A stretch of DNA of 7,189 nt, taken from NCBI GenBank assembly GCA_030152985.1, contig JASLIE010000089.1, forward strand, positions 1 through 7,189. Reading direction: 5' to 3'. Positions 1-6,327 of the stretch are shown here, in pieces. Position 1 is the first letter of the stretch. Each line of letters starts with the position of its first letter. The stretch comes from Bacillaceae bacterium (GTDB lineage Bacteria; Bacillota; Bacilli; Bacillales; Amphibacillaceae). The notes below the pieces were generated by a model. It searched no databases. It saw nothing but the letters and a program-made list of their open reading frames with translations, and had not been told where the DNA came from. Position numbers and translations under genes: made by a program.

Positions 1-2
1 AA

Positions 3-758
3 GTAATTGAATTTTCGATTAGCCCTTTTTACGAACGATTCTTATTCCACGTCTATTTACTTGATGATTTATTAATCGATACAGGACCATATTTACGCCG
101 TCAATCTTTAAAAAAGATTTATAAACAACTTGAGATTAATCAAGTTGTTTTAACACATCACCATCAGGATCACATAGGAATGAGTGGCTGGTTAGCCAAG
201 CATAAAGGCGTTCAGATTTATGCACATGAAAAAAGTGGTGCATACTTTGAGGAAAAAGCAGACTTACCCTTTTTTTTAAAACCACTGGCTAAAAAGATAT
301 TTAATTTTAACCACCAACCGGTCCCGAGTCAAATAAAAACAAAAAACCATACACTCATACCGATTCATACCCCTGGCCATACAAATGATCATATCGCCTT
401 ATATGAACCAAATAAAAAGTGGTTATTTACAGGAGATCTATATATCACTGCTTACCCTATTGTTGCAAACGAGGCAGAGTCAATTTCTGAATATGTAAAT
501 TCTCTAAAAAAATTAATGACCTATGATTTTAAAAGCGTTTTTTGTGCCCATGAGGGTATTATAGAGAATGCTAGAGAAAAGATACAAGAAAAAATAGACT
601 ATTTAGAGTGGGTCAGACGCCGTGTGAGAGCATTTCATCTAGAAGGCTATACAGACGATGAGATTGTTAAGCTACTATTCCCGCGTCAAGCAACACTCGA
701 AAAAATGTCGCTAGGCTTCTTTTCTAGGAAAAAGTTTGTTCGAGCATGCTACAAATGA
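3..758 (+). CDS. MBL-fold metallo-hydrolase, 5' end missing
   Basis: This is the C-terminal 251 residues of a metallo-beta-lactamase-fold hydrolase. The reading frame is open from base 3, so the true start lies upstream of the window. The in-frame ATG at 180 is not the start, because the metal-binding HxHxDH motif lies just before it (H52, H54, D56, H57, counting from the first visible codon). Later ligands are also visible: H126 in GHTND, D145 in TGDL and H183 in CAHEG. This is the full set expected for a two-metal hydrolase. A short helical C-terminal region (REKIQEKIDYLEWVRRR onward) resembles YflN/LACTB2-like members. Only a short N-terminal piece appears to be lost. The substrate cannot be deduced; thioesters, lactones and phosphoesters are all possible in this superfamily. 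I see no terminator hairpin after the stop, so some readthrough into the downstream ligase gene is possible. Family assignment is secure, function is not. Confidence 0.9.
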   Translation, partial: VIEFSISPFYERFLFHVYLLDDLLIDTGPYLRRQSLKKIYKQLEINQVVLTHHHQDHIGMSGWLAKHKGVQIYAHEKSGAYFEEKADLPFFLKPLAKKIFNFNHQPVPSQIKTKNHTLIPIHTPGHTNDHIALYEPNKKWLFTGDLYITAYPIVANEAESISEYVNSLKKLMTYDFKSVFCAHEGIIENAREKIQEKIDYLEWVRRRVRAFHLEGYTDDEIVKLLFPRQATLEKMSLGFFSRKKFVRACYK

Positions 759-763
759 AGGGT

Positions 764-791
764 ATGAAAAAGTTAAAATAAGGTATATACT
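764..791 (+). promoter_or_regulatory. Candidate sigma-A promoter of the acyl-CoA ligase gene
   Basis: A -10 box TATACT (786-791, 5 of 6 consensus bases) follows a weak -35 ATGAAA (764-769, 4 of 6) with a 16-bp spacer. Transcription would start near 798, just before the cre operator at 806-819. The -35 is poor, so this is a tentative call supported mainly by its position. Confidence 0.4.
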
Positions 792-805
792 AAGGTTAAG
801 ATAAA

Positions 806-819
806 TGTAAGCGATTACA
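806..819 (+). promoter_or_regulatory. CcpA catabolite-responsive element (cre)
   Basis: TGTAAGCGATTACA matches the Bacillus cre consensus TGWAANCGNTNWCA at every defined position and has perfect 5-bp inverted arms (TGTAA/TTACA). It lies between the predicted transcription start and the ribosome binding site of the ligase gene. A bound CcpA-HPr(Ser-P) complex there would be expected to block initiation or early elongation when preferred sugars are present. Glucose repression of fatty-acid degradation genes through CcpA is known in Bacillus subtilis, so the placement makes biological sense. Binding itself is inferred. Confidence 0.8.
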
Positions 820-837
820 AAGTTTGGAGGGGTTAAG

Positions 838-2646
838 ATGAAAGCAAATAATATTGTAGAGATGTTGGAGAGAACAGTAAATAATTATCCAGAAAAAGAT
901 GCCTTAAGATGGAAGGAGCATGGGAAGTATACTGGTGTAAGCTATCAAGAGCTTTGGGAGTCGATTAGAGACTTTGCAAGTGGTTTGAAGCGACTTGGTT
1001 TAAATGAAGAAGATAAGCTTGCCTTGATTGGATATAGTGGTTTTAAATGGACTGTAACAGACTTTAGTACGGCGAGTATAAATGTCGTTAATGTGCCAAT
1101 CTACCCTACATTACCAGCCGAACAAGTTGCTTATATTTTAAATAATGCAGATATCACAAGTATCGTTGTACAAGATGAAGCACAATATGAAAAAGTATTA
1201 GCAAGTAATTACACTCAGTTAAATTTAATTATTATTATGGATCCAAGCGAATCATTTCAATCAAAAGAAGGAGTGACAACTTTTGATGAGGTTGTTGAGC
1301 TCGGACGAACTTATAAACTACCAACATGGCAAGATGACTTTAAAAAAATTAATCGTGATAACTTGCTCACAATTATTCATACATCGGGTACAACAGGGAA
1401 CCCAAAAGGTGCCATGCTAACTCACGGGAACATATTAGCGAATATTGAAGGAGCTGAGTTCTGGCTTATTGAATTAACTCATGAAGATGAGACGCTCTCT
1501 TACTTGCCCGTCTCTCATGTCTTTGAGCGTCTAGCGGGTCACTTCTTACCCCTAGCAAAGGGTGCTACAATTTCCTATGCAGAAAGTATTGAAACAATTG
1601 CAGACAACTTAAAAGAAGTCAGGCCGACACTTTTAACAAGTGTTCCGCGCTTGTTTGAAAAAGTATATGCCCAGATACAAGAACAAATAAGTAAGGGATC
1701 AAGTATCAAACGTAAAATATTTGAATGGGCACTTAAAGTTGGCGAAGAGCGCTACGACTATTACTTAAAAGCAAGCACATCAGACATGATTAACCAAAAC
1801 TACCTACCAAAAGATTTAGAGAAAAAGTGGCGCCGTGCAGATAAACTTGTTTATAAACAAATTAGAGAAAACCTAGGTGGCAGGTTGAATGGGATGGTCT
1901 CAGGTGGTGGTACTTTAAATCCGGAAATCGCCAAGTTCTTTTGGGCTTTAAATGTACCCATTTTAGAAGGCTACGGCTTAACAGAAACATCACCGATTAT
2001 TACAACAAATCCTCACCGAAAAGCACGTATTGGGACTGTTGGTCTTGTTTTACCAAATATCGATGTAAAAATAGCATCTGATGGTGAAATTCTTGTAAGA
2101 GGACCAAGTGTCACACAAGGGTATTATAATGCAGAAGAAGAGACGAAAGAAGCATTTGTAGACGGTTGGTTTATGACAGGTGACCTGGGTGCATTTGATG
2201 AGTACGGTTACTTAAAGATATTAGATCGTAAAAAGCGAATCCTTGTGACAACGACTGGAATGAACGTGGCACCTGCCCCGATAGAAAGTTCAATGAATGA
2301 AAGTAAGTTTATTGCTCAGTCACTTGTTGTTGGTGATAATCGCAAGTTCATTACGACACTGATCAATCCAGAGTATGAGAATTTACATGCTTGGGCTAAA
2401 CATAAAGGTATTCGTTTCAAGTCGAATGAAGAACTCCTTAAGCATCCAAAAGTAATTGAGAAGTATGAAAAAGAAGTTAAGCAACTCACTAGCCATTATC
2501 AACCCTATGCGATCCCTAAAAAAATCATCCTTATTCCAGAAGTCTGGACAGTTGATAGTGGTGAGTTAACACCTAAACTCTCACTTAGAAATAATATTAT
2601 TGAGGATAAGTATAAAGATTTAATTGAGGCAGCTTATCAAGAATAA
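838..2646 (+). CDS. Long-chain fatty-acid-CoA ligase (AMP-forming)
   Basis: This 602-residue enzyme belongs to the ANL adenylate-forming superfamily. It would activate fatty acids to acyl-CoA through an acyl-AMP intermediate in the cytosol or at the inner membrane face. The phosphate-binding loop is TSGTTGNPKG (182-191). The YLPVSHVFER segment (222-231) is typical of long-chain acyl-CoA synthetases of the FadD15/COG1022 type. GYGLTETSP (378-386) is the A5 motif, D449 in TGDL should contact the ribose, and R464 lies in LDRKKR. The length fits that subfamily. The C-terminal A10-like segment reads LTPKLSLRNN, with serine at 582 where relatives such as LTPTLKxK carry the catalytic lysine; K580 lies two residues earlier. 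The start ATG has a strong GGAGGGG site at 826-832. The gene has a cre operator upstream and a terminator at its stop, so it is probably transcribed alone. It could serve beta-oxidation or uptake of exogenous fatty acids for lipids; no other beta-oxidation gene is in view. Confidence 0.9.
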   Translation: MKANNIVEMLERTVNNYPEKDALRWKEHGKYTGVSYQELWESIRDFASGLKRLGLNEEDKLALIGYSGFKWTVTDFSTASINVVNVPIYPTLPAEQVAYILNNADITSIVVQDEAQYEKVLASNYTQLNLIIIMDPSESFQSKEGVTTFDEVVELGRTYKLPTWQDDFKKINRDNLLTIIHTSGTTGNPKGAMLTHGNILANIEGAEFWLIELTHEDETLSYLPVSHVFERLAGHFLPLAKGATISYAESIETIADNLKEVRPTLLTSVPRLFEKVYAQIQEQISKGSSIKRKIFEWALKVGEERYDYYLKASTSDMINQNYLPKDLEKKWRRADKLVYKQIRENLGGRLNGMVSGGGTLNPEIAKFFWALNVPILEGYGLTETSPIITTNPHRKARIGTVGLVLPNIDVKIASDGEILVRGPSVTQGYYNAEEETKEAFVDGWFMTGDLGAFDEYGYLKILDRKKRILVTTTGMNVAPAPIESSMNESKFIAQSLVVGDNRKFITTLINPEYENLHAWAKHKGIRFKSNEELLKHPKVIEKYEKEVKQLTSHYQPYAIPKKIILIPEVWTVDSGELTPKLSLRNNIIEDKYKDLIEAAYQE

Positions 2647-2672
2647 ACCCTCTTATTTAAGAGGGTTTATTT
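2643..2672 (+). terminator. Rho-independent terminator after the acyl-CoA ligase gene
   Basis: A perfect inverted repeat pairs ATAAACCCTC (2643-2652) with GAGGGTTTAT (2661-2670). Two further T-A pairs can form inside it, leaving a 4-base loop. The stop codon lies in the left arm. The following T tract is short and broken (TTTATTTATG), so termination may be only moderately efficient. Confidence 0.75.
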
Positions 2673-2702
2673 ATGTAAAAGTTGAAACAAGCCTGAAATC
2701 AG

Positions 2703-2732
2703 TTGCAAAAGCTTACTCTCATTAGATATAAT
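2703..2732 (+). promoter_or_regulatory. Sigma-A-type promoter of tagO
   Basis: A perfect TATAAT -10 box (2727-2732) lies 18 bp downstream of TTGCAA (2703-2708, 4 of 6 consensus bases). Transcription would start near 2739, giving a leader of about 36 nt before the tagO ATG. The -10 box sits inside an inverted repeat (2721-2737). Confidence 0.7.
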
Positions 2733-2737
2733 CTAAT
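2721..2737. repeat. Inverted repeat overlapping the tagO -10 box
   Basis: ATTAGAT-ATA-ATCTAAT has perfect 7-bp arms around a 3-base centre and covers the whole TATAAT box. The placement suits a repressor operator, but the arms are A/T-rich and could arise by chance. I do not recognise a known regulator's consensus. Confidence 0.5.
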
Positions 2738-2741
2738 AAGT

Positions 2742-2757
2742 TACACATCTATGTGTA
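2742..2757. repeat. Palindrome in the tagO leader
   Basis: TACACAT-CT-ATGTGTA has perfect 7-bp arms with a 2-base centre. It begins just after the predicted transcription start and ends 4 bp before the AAAGGAG ribosome binding site at 2762-2768. As DNA it resembles a dimeric repressor operator. As RNA the 2-base centre is too tight for full pairing, and there is no T tract, so it is not a terminator. Confidence 0.55.
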
Positions 2758-2774
2758 CATAAAAGGAGTAAACT

Positions 2775-3845
2775 ATGTTTAACTATATAGATTTGATGTT
2801 TGCTTCGCTAATTGCTCTTGTATCAAGCTTTATTTTAACCTATCCTGTGAGAAAATTAGCGATTAAATACGAGTTCATGGACGTGCCAGATTACCGAAAA
2901 ATACATATTCATCCAACACCCCGTTTGGGTGGTTTAGCTATTTACTTAGGGTTTTTAATAGGTTTACTTTATTTACAACCACATCATCAACACCTACCTG
3001 CTATTTTACTCGGTGCTACAGTCATTGTTATCACAGGGGCGTTAGATGATAAAATGAGTATTCGGCCGATTATTAAGTTGTCGGGTCAGATTTTAGGAGC
3101 CTCACTTGTTATCTCATCTGGCTTAATTATTGACCGAGTTACCTTGCCACTTTTAGGGATGATTGATTTGGGGTATTTTAGCGTAATTATTACTTTGCTT
3201 TGGATTGTTGGCATTACAAATGCGATTAACTTGATTGATGGGCTTGACGGATTAGCAACAGGCGTTTCAACGATTGCTTTATTAAGCATTTTATTTATGG
3301 CGATCTCACAAGGCCAAGTCTTAGCCGCTTACTTTTCTGTTGTTTTAATCGGAGCAAATTTGGGTTTTTTATACCATAACTTTTATCCGGCCAAAATTTA
3401 TATGGGGGATACGGGATCTAACTTTTTAGGCTTTATGATTGCGGTCATCTCCATGCTTGGTTTATTTAAGAATATAGCGATTTTTAGCTTTATTATTCCA
3501 ATCGTCATTTTAGCCGTCCCTATCTTTGACACCTTATTTGCGATTATTCGTCGGGCATCAAATAATCAAAGAATCATGGCACCTGATAATAAACACATTC
3601 ATTATCAATTACTGAATATTGGTCTTTCTCATCGCCAATCTGTTTTAGTGATGTATGGATTTAGTTTAGTATTTGGCCTACTTGCAATACTTTCTACAAA
3701 AGCATCGATTATTACGACAGTCATAGTCACTCTATTTACCTTGATGCTTATCTACTTACTCGCAGAAATGGCAGGCTTAATTAGAGGTGGAGAGAAGCCT
3801 GTGATGACTTATATTTTACGTGTTTTACGTATTCGAAAAAAATAA
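2775..3845 (+). CDS. tagO: Undecaprenyl-phosphate GlcNAc-1-phosphate transferase (TagO/WecA family)
   Basis: This polytopic membrane enzyme transfers GlcNAc-1-phosphate from UDP-GlcNAc to undecaprenyl phosphate. That is the first committed step of wall teichoic acid linkage-unit synthesis, and of some other surface glycans. At 356 residues it is almost the length of Bacillus subtilis TagO. About ten or eleven hydrophobic segments span the protein. Family motifs are present in order: PRLGG near residue 50, the Asp pair D91-D92 in GALDDK, NLIDGLDGLA with N152, D155 and D158, MGDTGS with D212, and the HIH motif H274-I275-H276 in the C-terminal cytoplasmic loop. These correspond to the Mg2+- and nucleotide-binding residues of the MraY/WecA superfamily. 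The start ATG follows AAAGGAG (2762-2768) by 6 nt. The gene has its own promoter and converges on a TagB-like gene, which favours the teichoic acid role over a purely enterobacterial-type WecA function. The final lysine codons and stop form the left part of the shared terminator. Confidence 0.93.
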   Translation: MFNYIDLMFASLIALVSSFILTYPVRKLAIKYEFMDVPDYRKIHIHPTPRLGGLAIYLGFLIGLLYLQPHHQHLPAILLGATVIVITGALDDKMSIRPIIKLSGQILGASLVISSGLIIDRVTLPLLGMIDLGYFSVIITLLWIVGITNAINLIDGLDGLATGVSTIALLSILFMAISQGQVLAAYFSVVLIGANLGFLYHNFYPAKIYMGDTGSNFLGFMIAVISMLGLFKNIAIFSFIIPIVILAVPIFDTLFAIIRRASNNQRIMAPDNKHIHYQLLNIGLSHRQSVLVMYGFSLVFGLLAILSTKASIITTVIVTLFTLMLIYLLAEMAGLIRGGEKPVMTYILRVLRIRKK

Positions 3846-3880
3846 CTCCGAGCTTATTTTAGCTCAGAGTTATTTTTTTT
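3836..3880. terminator. Bidirectional terminator shared by tagO and the tagB-like gene
   Basis: Arms AATAACTCCGAGCT (3841-3854) and AGCTCAGAGTTATT (3861-3874) pair around a 6-base loop. The only irregular pair is 3849/3866, which is C-A in the rightward RNA but a G-U wobble in the leftward RNA. Rightward transcripts meet eight Ts (3873-3880) and leftward transcripts meet seven Ts (complement of 3836-3842). Both directions therefore have hairpin plus U tract. Confidence 0.92.
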
Positions 3881-5005
3881 ATATAAATGATTAACAAGAT
3901 TTAATGAAGCTTGTCCTTGTCCGTATTCATTCCAATCCTCAGCAAACTTCTTCACCCTATCCAGATCATAGGTCCGATTTTTAATTGTTTTAATTAAATC
4001 ACTCGTGTTCTCAATAACAGGTCCGGGTGCAGCTGACCGATAATCTTCAGTAAAACCACGTGAAGCTTCAAATTCTTTTAAATCAAAGGCATAAAAAATC
4101 ATCGGTTTATTAAGTAAGGCAAATTCGAAAGGAATGGATGAATAATCTGTAATCAGTAAGTCTGAAACAAGGGTTAAGTCATTGACATTCGGGTAGCTCG
4201 TCACGTTATAAATAAAACTCGGAAATTTATTTTCATAGCTTAAATTATCTTTTGGATGAAGTCCTAAGAAAAGTACGAAGTCATATTTCAACTCGTTATA
4301 AAGCTTCCCAAGCGTCTCAGCAAACTTATCTTCATTTAAGTCATATTCCCGGTAAGTCGGGGCGTATAAAATAACTTCCTTATCTTTAATTGCCGGGAAA
4401 GTCTCAGCTAAACGAATTTCAGTTTGTTTTCTTAACACATCATTATAAAAAAAGTCTGTCCTTGGTACCCCAGTTTTTAAAAGACTTCCCTTTTTGAGTT
4501 GGCCAAAGGACTCATTATAAAGCCGTGCCATCTTATTTGAACCAACGACAATATGATCAAATCGTTTGTAGACATCAACATAGTGAGGCAGGGAACGCCG
4601 TTTCAAACCAAATTGCTTGATTGACCCCGCAGTGTGCCAAAGCTGGATGCACTTTGTTTCATCTTTAAAAGAAGTGACAGATAAAAACAAAAAGTCAGTA
4701 TCGACAAAAACAAAACGTGAGGTGGCTAAATGATAAATACCTTTAAGATGTTGCCATACTTTATCGCGTGAAAAATCCAAAACAAGTCGATTCTCACCAT
4801 TGAAATGACGCTCAGACTGTTTTGTTTTTAAAACAACAATTGCATCCTCTGTTTCAGCCTCGACCGTTTGCAAAACAGCGCTAATATTTGCGCCAAAGGC
4901 AGTGACAAATGTTGTTTTTTCCTGTACAGAAAAGAGTTTAAAAAGGTTAAAGAAGACTTTAAAAATAAAAAGTGAAATGTTTATTTTTATACGTTTAAAT
5001 GTCAT
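3854..5005 (-). CDS. tagB: TagB-like CDP-glycerol glycerophosphotransferase
   Basis: This 383-residue member of the CDP-glycerol glycerophosphotransferase family (Glyphos_transf) probably adds glycerol 3-phosphate from CDP-glycerol to the undecaprenyl-linked ManNAc-GlcNAc unit at the inner membrane face. The N-terminus (about 8-26) is hydrophobic and basic, suiting peripheral membrane attachment. Key motifs are KCIQLWHTAGSIKQFG with H124, K130 and G133; ILYAPTYRE (212-220); LGLHPKDN with H250; LLITDYSSIPFEF (283-295); and FEASRG with R316, followed by APGPV. The two histidines correspond to the catalytic-type histidines of TagF enzymes. The length matches single-domain TagB (about 381) rather than TagF (about 750), and the WHxxGxxKxFG form recalls TagB/TarB primases. 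A TarF-like or decorating transferase remains possible. The ATG at 5005 is preceded by AAAGGATG (5024-5017) at rather long spacing. The gene is convergent with tagO and divergent from the glycosyltransferase operon; I found no convincing promoter for it. Confidence 0.82.
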   Translation of the reverse strand: MTFKRIKINISLFIFKVFFNLFKLFSVQEKTTFVTAFGANISAVLQTVEAETEDAIVVLKTKQSERHFNGENRLVLDFSRDKVWQHLKGIYHLATSRFVFVDTDFLFLSVTSFKDETKCIQLWHTAGSIKQFGLKRRSLPHYVDVYKRFDHIVVGSNKMARLYNESFGQLKKGSLLKTGVPRTDFFYNDVLRKQTEIRLAETFPAIKDKEVILYAPTYREYDLNEDKFAETLGKLYNELKYDFVLFLGLHPKDNLSYENKFPSFIYNVTSYPNVNDLTLVSDLLITDYSSIPFEFALLNKPMIFYAFDLKEFEASRGFTEDYRSAAPGPVIENTSDLIKTIKNRTYDLDRVKKFAEDWNEYGQGQASLNLVNHLYKKNNSELK

Positions 5006-5087
5006 TTAGTTTACTTCATCCTTTAAAATATGTAGTTAGTCAACCACAAGTATACTACTATATGGGTAAAAAAACATTAATAAGCTG

Positions 5088-5117
5088 TTTAAATATAGCA
5101 ACAAGTGTTGTTATAAT
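5088..5117 (+). promoter_or_regulatory. Distal candidate promoter of the glycosyltransferase operon
   Basis: TATAAT (5112-5117) is a perfect -10 box with TTTAAA (5088-5093, 4 of 6) as -35 and an 18-bp spacer. A start near 5124 would give a leader of about 70 nt before the TTG start codon. A small palindrome lies within the spacer. Confidence 0.5.
5099..5110. repeat. Small palindrome in the distal promoter spacer
   Basis: CAACA-AG-TGTTG has perfect 5-bp arms and sits between the -35 and -10 of the distal promoter. An overlapping register, AACAA-GTG-TTGTT (5100-5112), also has 5-bp arms. A regulator bound here would cover the promoter, but the arms are short and chance is quite possible. Confidence 0.3.
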
Positions 5118-5121
5118 GAGA

Positions 5122-5150
5122 TTTCAAAAAGAGGCTAGCTGTGATATAAT
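5122..5150 (+). promoter_or_regulatory. Proximal extended -10 promoter of the glycosyltransferase operon
   Basis: TGATATAAT (5142-5150) is a full extended -10 element, TGn plus TATAAT. The -35 position holds only TTTCAA (5122-5127, weak) at a 17-bp spacer, which extended -10 promoters can tolerate. Transcription would start near 5157, leaving a leader of about 37 nt. This is the better of the two forward promoters. Confidence 0.6.
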
Positions 5151-5178
5151 TTCGGATAGGAAAGATTAATTCTTTAAT

Positions 5179-5188
5179 TAGGAAGTGA
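5179..5188 (+). promoter_or_regulatory. Ribosome binding site that fixes a TTG start
   Basis: TAGGAAGTGA matches the extended anti-Shine-Dalgarno complement AAGGAGGTGA at 8 of 10 bases. It overlaps the GTG at 5185, so that codon cannot be the start. It sits 5 nt before the in-frame TTG at 5194, a normal spacing. An A/T-only arm pair, TAATT (5167-5171) and AATTA (5176-5180), touches its 5' edge but would be a weak RNA stem. Confidence 0.75.
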
Positions 5189-5193
5189 CTGAT

Positions 5194-6327
5194 TTGAAGC
5201 GGAAAAAAATATTTTTCTTTATTTATAAGCTAGGCGAAGGTGGCGCGGCACGCACAATGTTGAATATTGTTAATCACATAAATAAAGAAAGATATGAGCC
5301 AACTATAATTACACTAGATTTTCATAGTGATTATGAAGATTTGCTACTAAAAGAAGTTGAACATGTAAAGTTACCAGTCACACGCTTGAGAAAGGCTGTC
5401 CTGCCTTTAAGCAAGTTAATAAGAGAAAGGAAACCAGATATTGTATTTAGTACAGTAGCTACTTACAATGTTATCTTATTATTAGCTACAATACATTCTC
5501 GGAAGCGTCCAGCGATTATTGTTAGAGAGGCTGCTCTTTTAGAAGGCAAGCCATTATTTCAATTGAAATTAAAACTAATAGGACAATTGTATAAAAAAGC
5601 AGACAGAGTTGTTGCTTTATCTCAAGGAGTTAAAGATAATTTAATTAAAAATTATAGTGTGAGTGAGAAGCAGATTAGGGTAATACATAACCCTGTCGAT
5701 ATAGAGCATATTAATTATTCAGTGAAGCAGGATTTTAGAAGTGAAGACTTATGCTTATTTCGTAATGGAAAAAAGACAATACTTAATATAGGAAGATTGG
5801 TAGAAGATAAGGATCAAGCTACGTTAATTCGAGCATTTTACTATGTTCGTAAAGAAATTGATTGCCAACTCATTATTTTAGGTGAAGGTGCTTTGAAAAA
5901 TGAATTAAGCAAGCTGGTAGAAGAGCTTAACTTACAAAATGATGTTCATTTTTTAGGATTTAAAAAAAATCCATACATATATTTAGCAGAATCAGATGTA
6001 TTTGTTTTAACTTCATTAAGAGAAGGCTTTGGTCATGTTTTAGTCGAGGCATTGGCTACGCGTACTCCAATAGTTACAACTGATTGTCGTCCAGGTTCTA
6101 AAGAAATACTCTTAGATGGAAAGTATGGTAGTGTTGTTCCTGTTAAAGATAGCGAAGGGTTAGCACAAGAAATAAAAAAAACGTTTCAAAAAACGAAAGA
6201 AATTACTAAAAGCGAAACAGATCAAGGCTATCAAAGAGCGTTAGATTTTACTGCCTCTAATATAGTTCAGCAGTATGAGCTTTTATTTGAAAGCATATTA
6301 GAAGGAAAAAAAGGAGAAAGAAAATGA
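5194..6327 (+). CDS. GT4-family glycosyltransferase
   Basis: This 377-residue GT-B-fold enzyme should move a sugar from a nucleotide-sugar donor to a lipid-linked or glycan acceptor on the cytosolic side. With the TTG start the protein begins MKRKKIFFFIYKLGEGGAARTM; the glycine-rich loop G14-EGGA is the usual N-terminal acceptor-side motif of GT4 enzymes. The C-terminal donor-binding half starts around NIGRLVEDKDQ (G200, R201). It carries the E-x7-E pair E277 and E285 in EGFGHVLVEAL, followed by the PIVTTDCRPGSKEIL segment typical of the family. No membrane segment or signal peptide is seen. The start was moved from GTG 5185 to TTG 5194 because the ribosome binding site overlaps the former. 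The stop overlaps the next gene's ATG (ATGA), so the two are translationally coupled. Location beside tagO and a tagB-like gene suggests teichoic acid or exopolysaccharide assembly. Donor, linkage and acceptor are unknown. Confidence 0.88.
   Translation: MKRKKIFFFIYKLGEGGAARTMLNIVNHINKERYEPTIITLDFHSDYEDLLLKEVEHVKLPVTRLRKAVLPLSKLIRERKPDIVFSTVATYNVILLLATIHSRKRPAIIVREAALLEGKPLFQLKLKLIGQLYKKADRVVALSQGVKDNLIKNYSVSEKQIRVIHNPVDIEHINYSVKQDFRSEDLCLFRNGKKTILNIGRLVEDKDQATLIRAFYYVRKEIDCQLIILGEGALKNELSKLVEELNLQNDVHFLGFKKNPYIYLAESDVFVLTSLREGFGHVLVEALATRTPIVTTDCRPGSKEILLDGKYGSVVPVKDSEGLAQEIKKTFQKTKEITKSETDQGYQRALDFTASNIVQQYELLFESILEGKKGERK

Noticed and set aside
180..182. ATG as the start of the MBL-fold hydrolase
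   Set aside because: The same frame is open back to base 3 and encodes the HxHxDH metal site before this ATG, so starting here would remove essential ligands.
270..277. Run of eight Ts inside the hydrolase gene as a frameshift or slippage site
   Set aside because: The frame is intact through the run and the downstream metal ligands are all present, so there is no sign of programmed or accidental frameshifting.
759..837. Search for a FadR-type operator and for a terminator between the hydrolase and ligase genes
   Set aside because: No TGAATGA-type inverted repeat and no hairpin with a T tract is visible; only the cre site and a weak promoter stand out.
3086..3289. 67-codon open frame on the minus strand
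   Set aside because: It lies wholly inside tagO, opposite its membrane segments and the NLIDGLDG motif, with no recognisable domain. It is a shadow of the real gene.
5049..5062. Minus-strand TATACT and TATAGT boxes as a promoter for the tagB-like gene
   Set aside because: Neither has a -35 with better than minimal resemblance at 16-18 bp. The one good TTGACT on that strand (near 5042-5037) has no -10 at the right distance. A promoter must exist, but I cannot place it.
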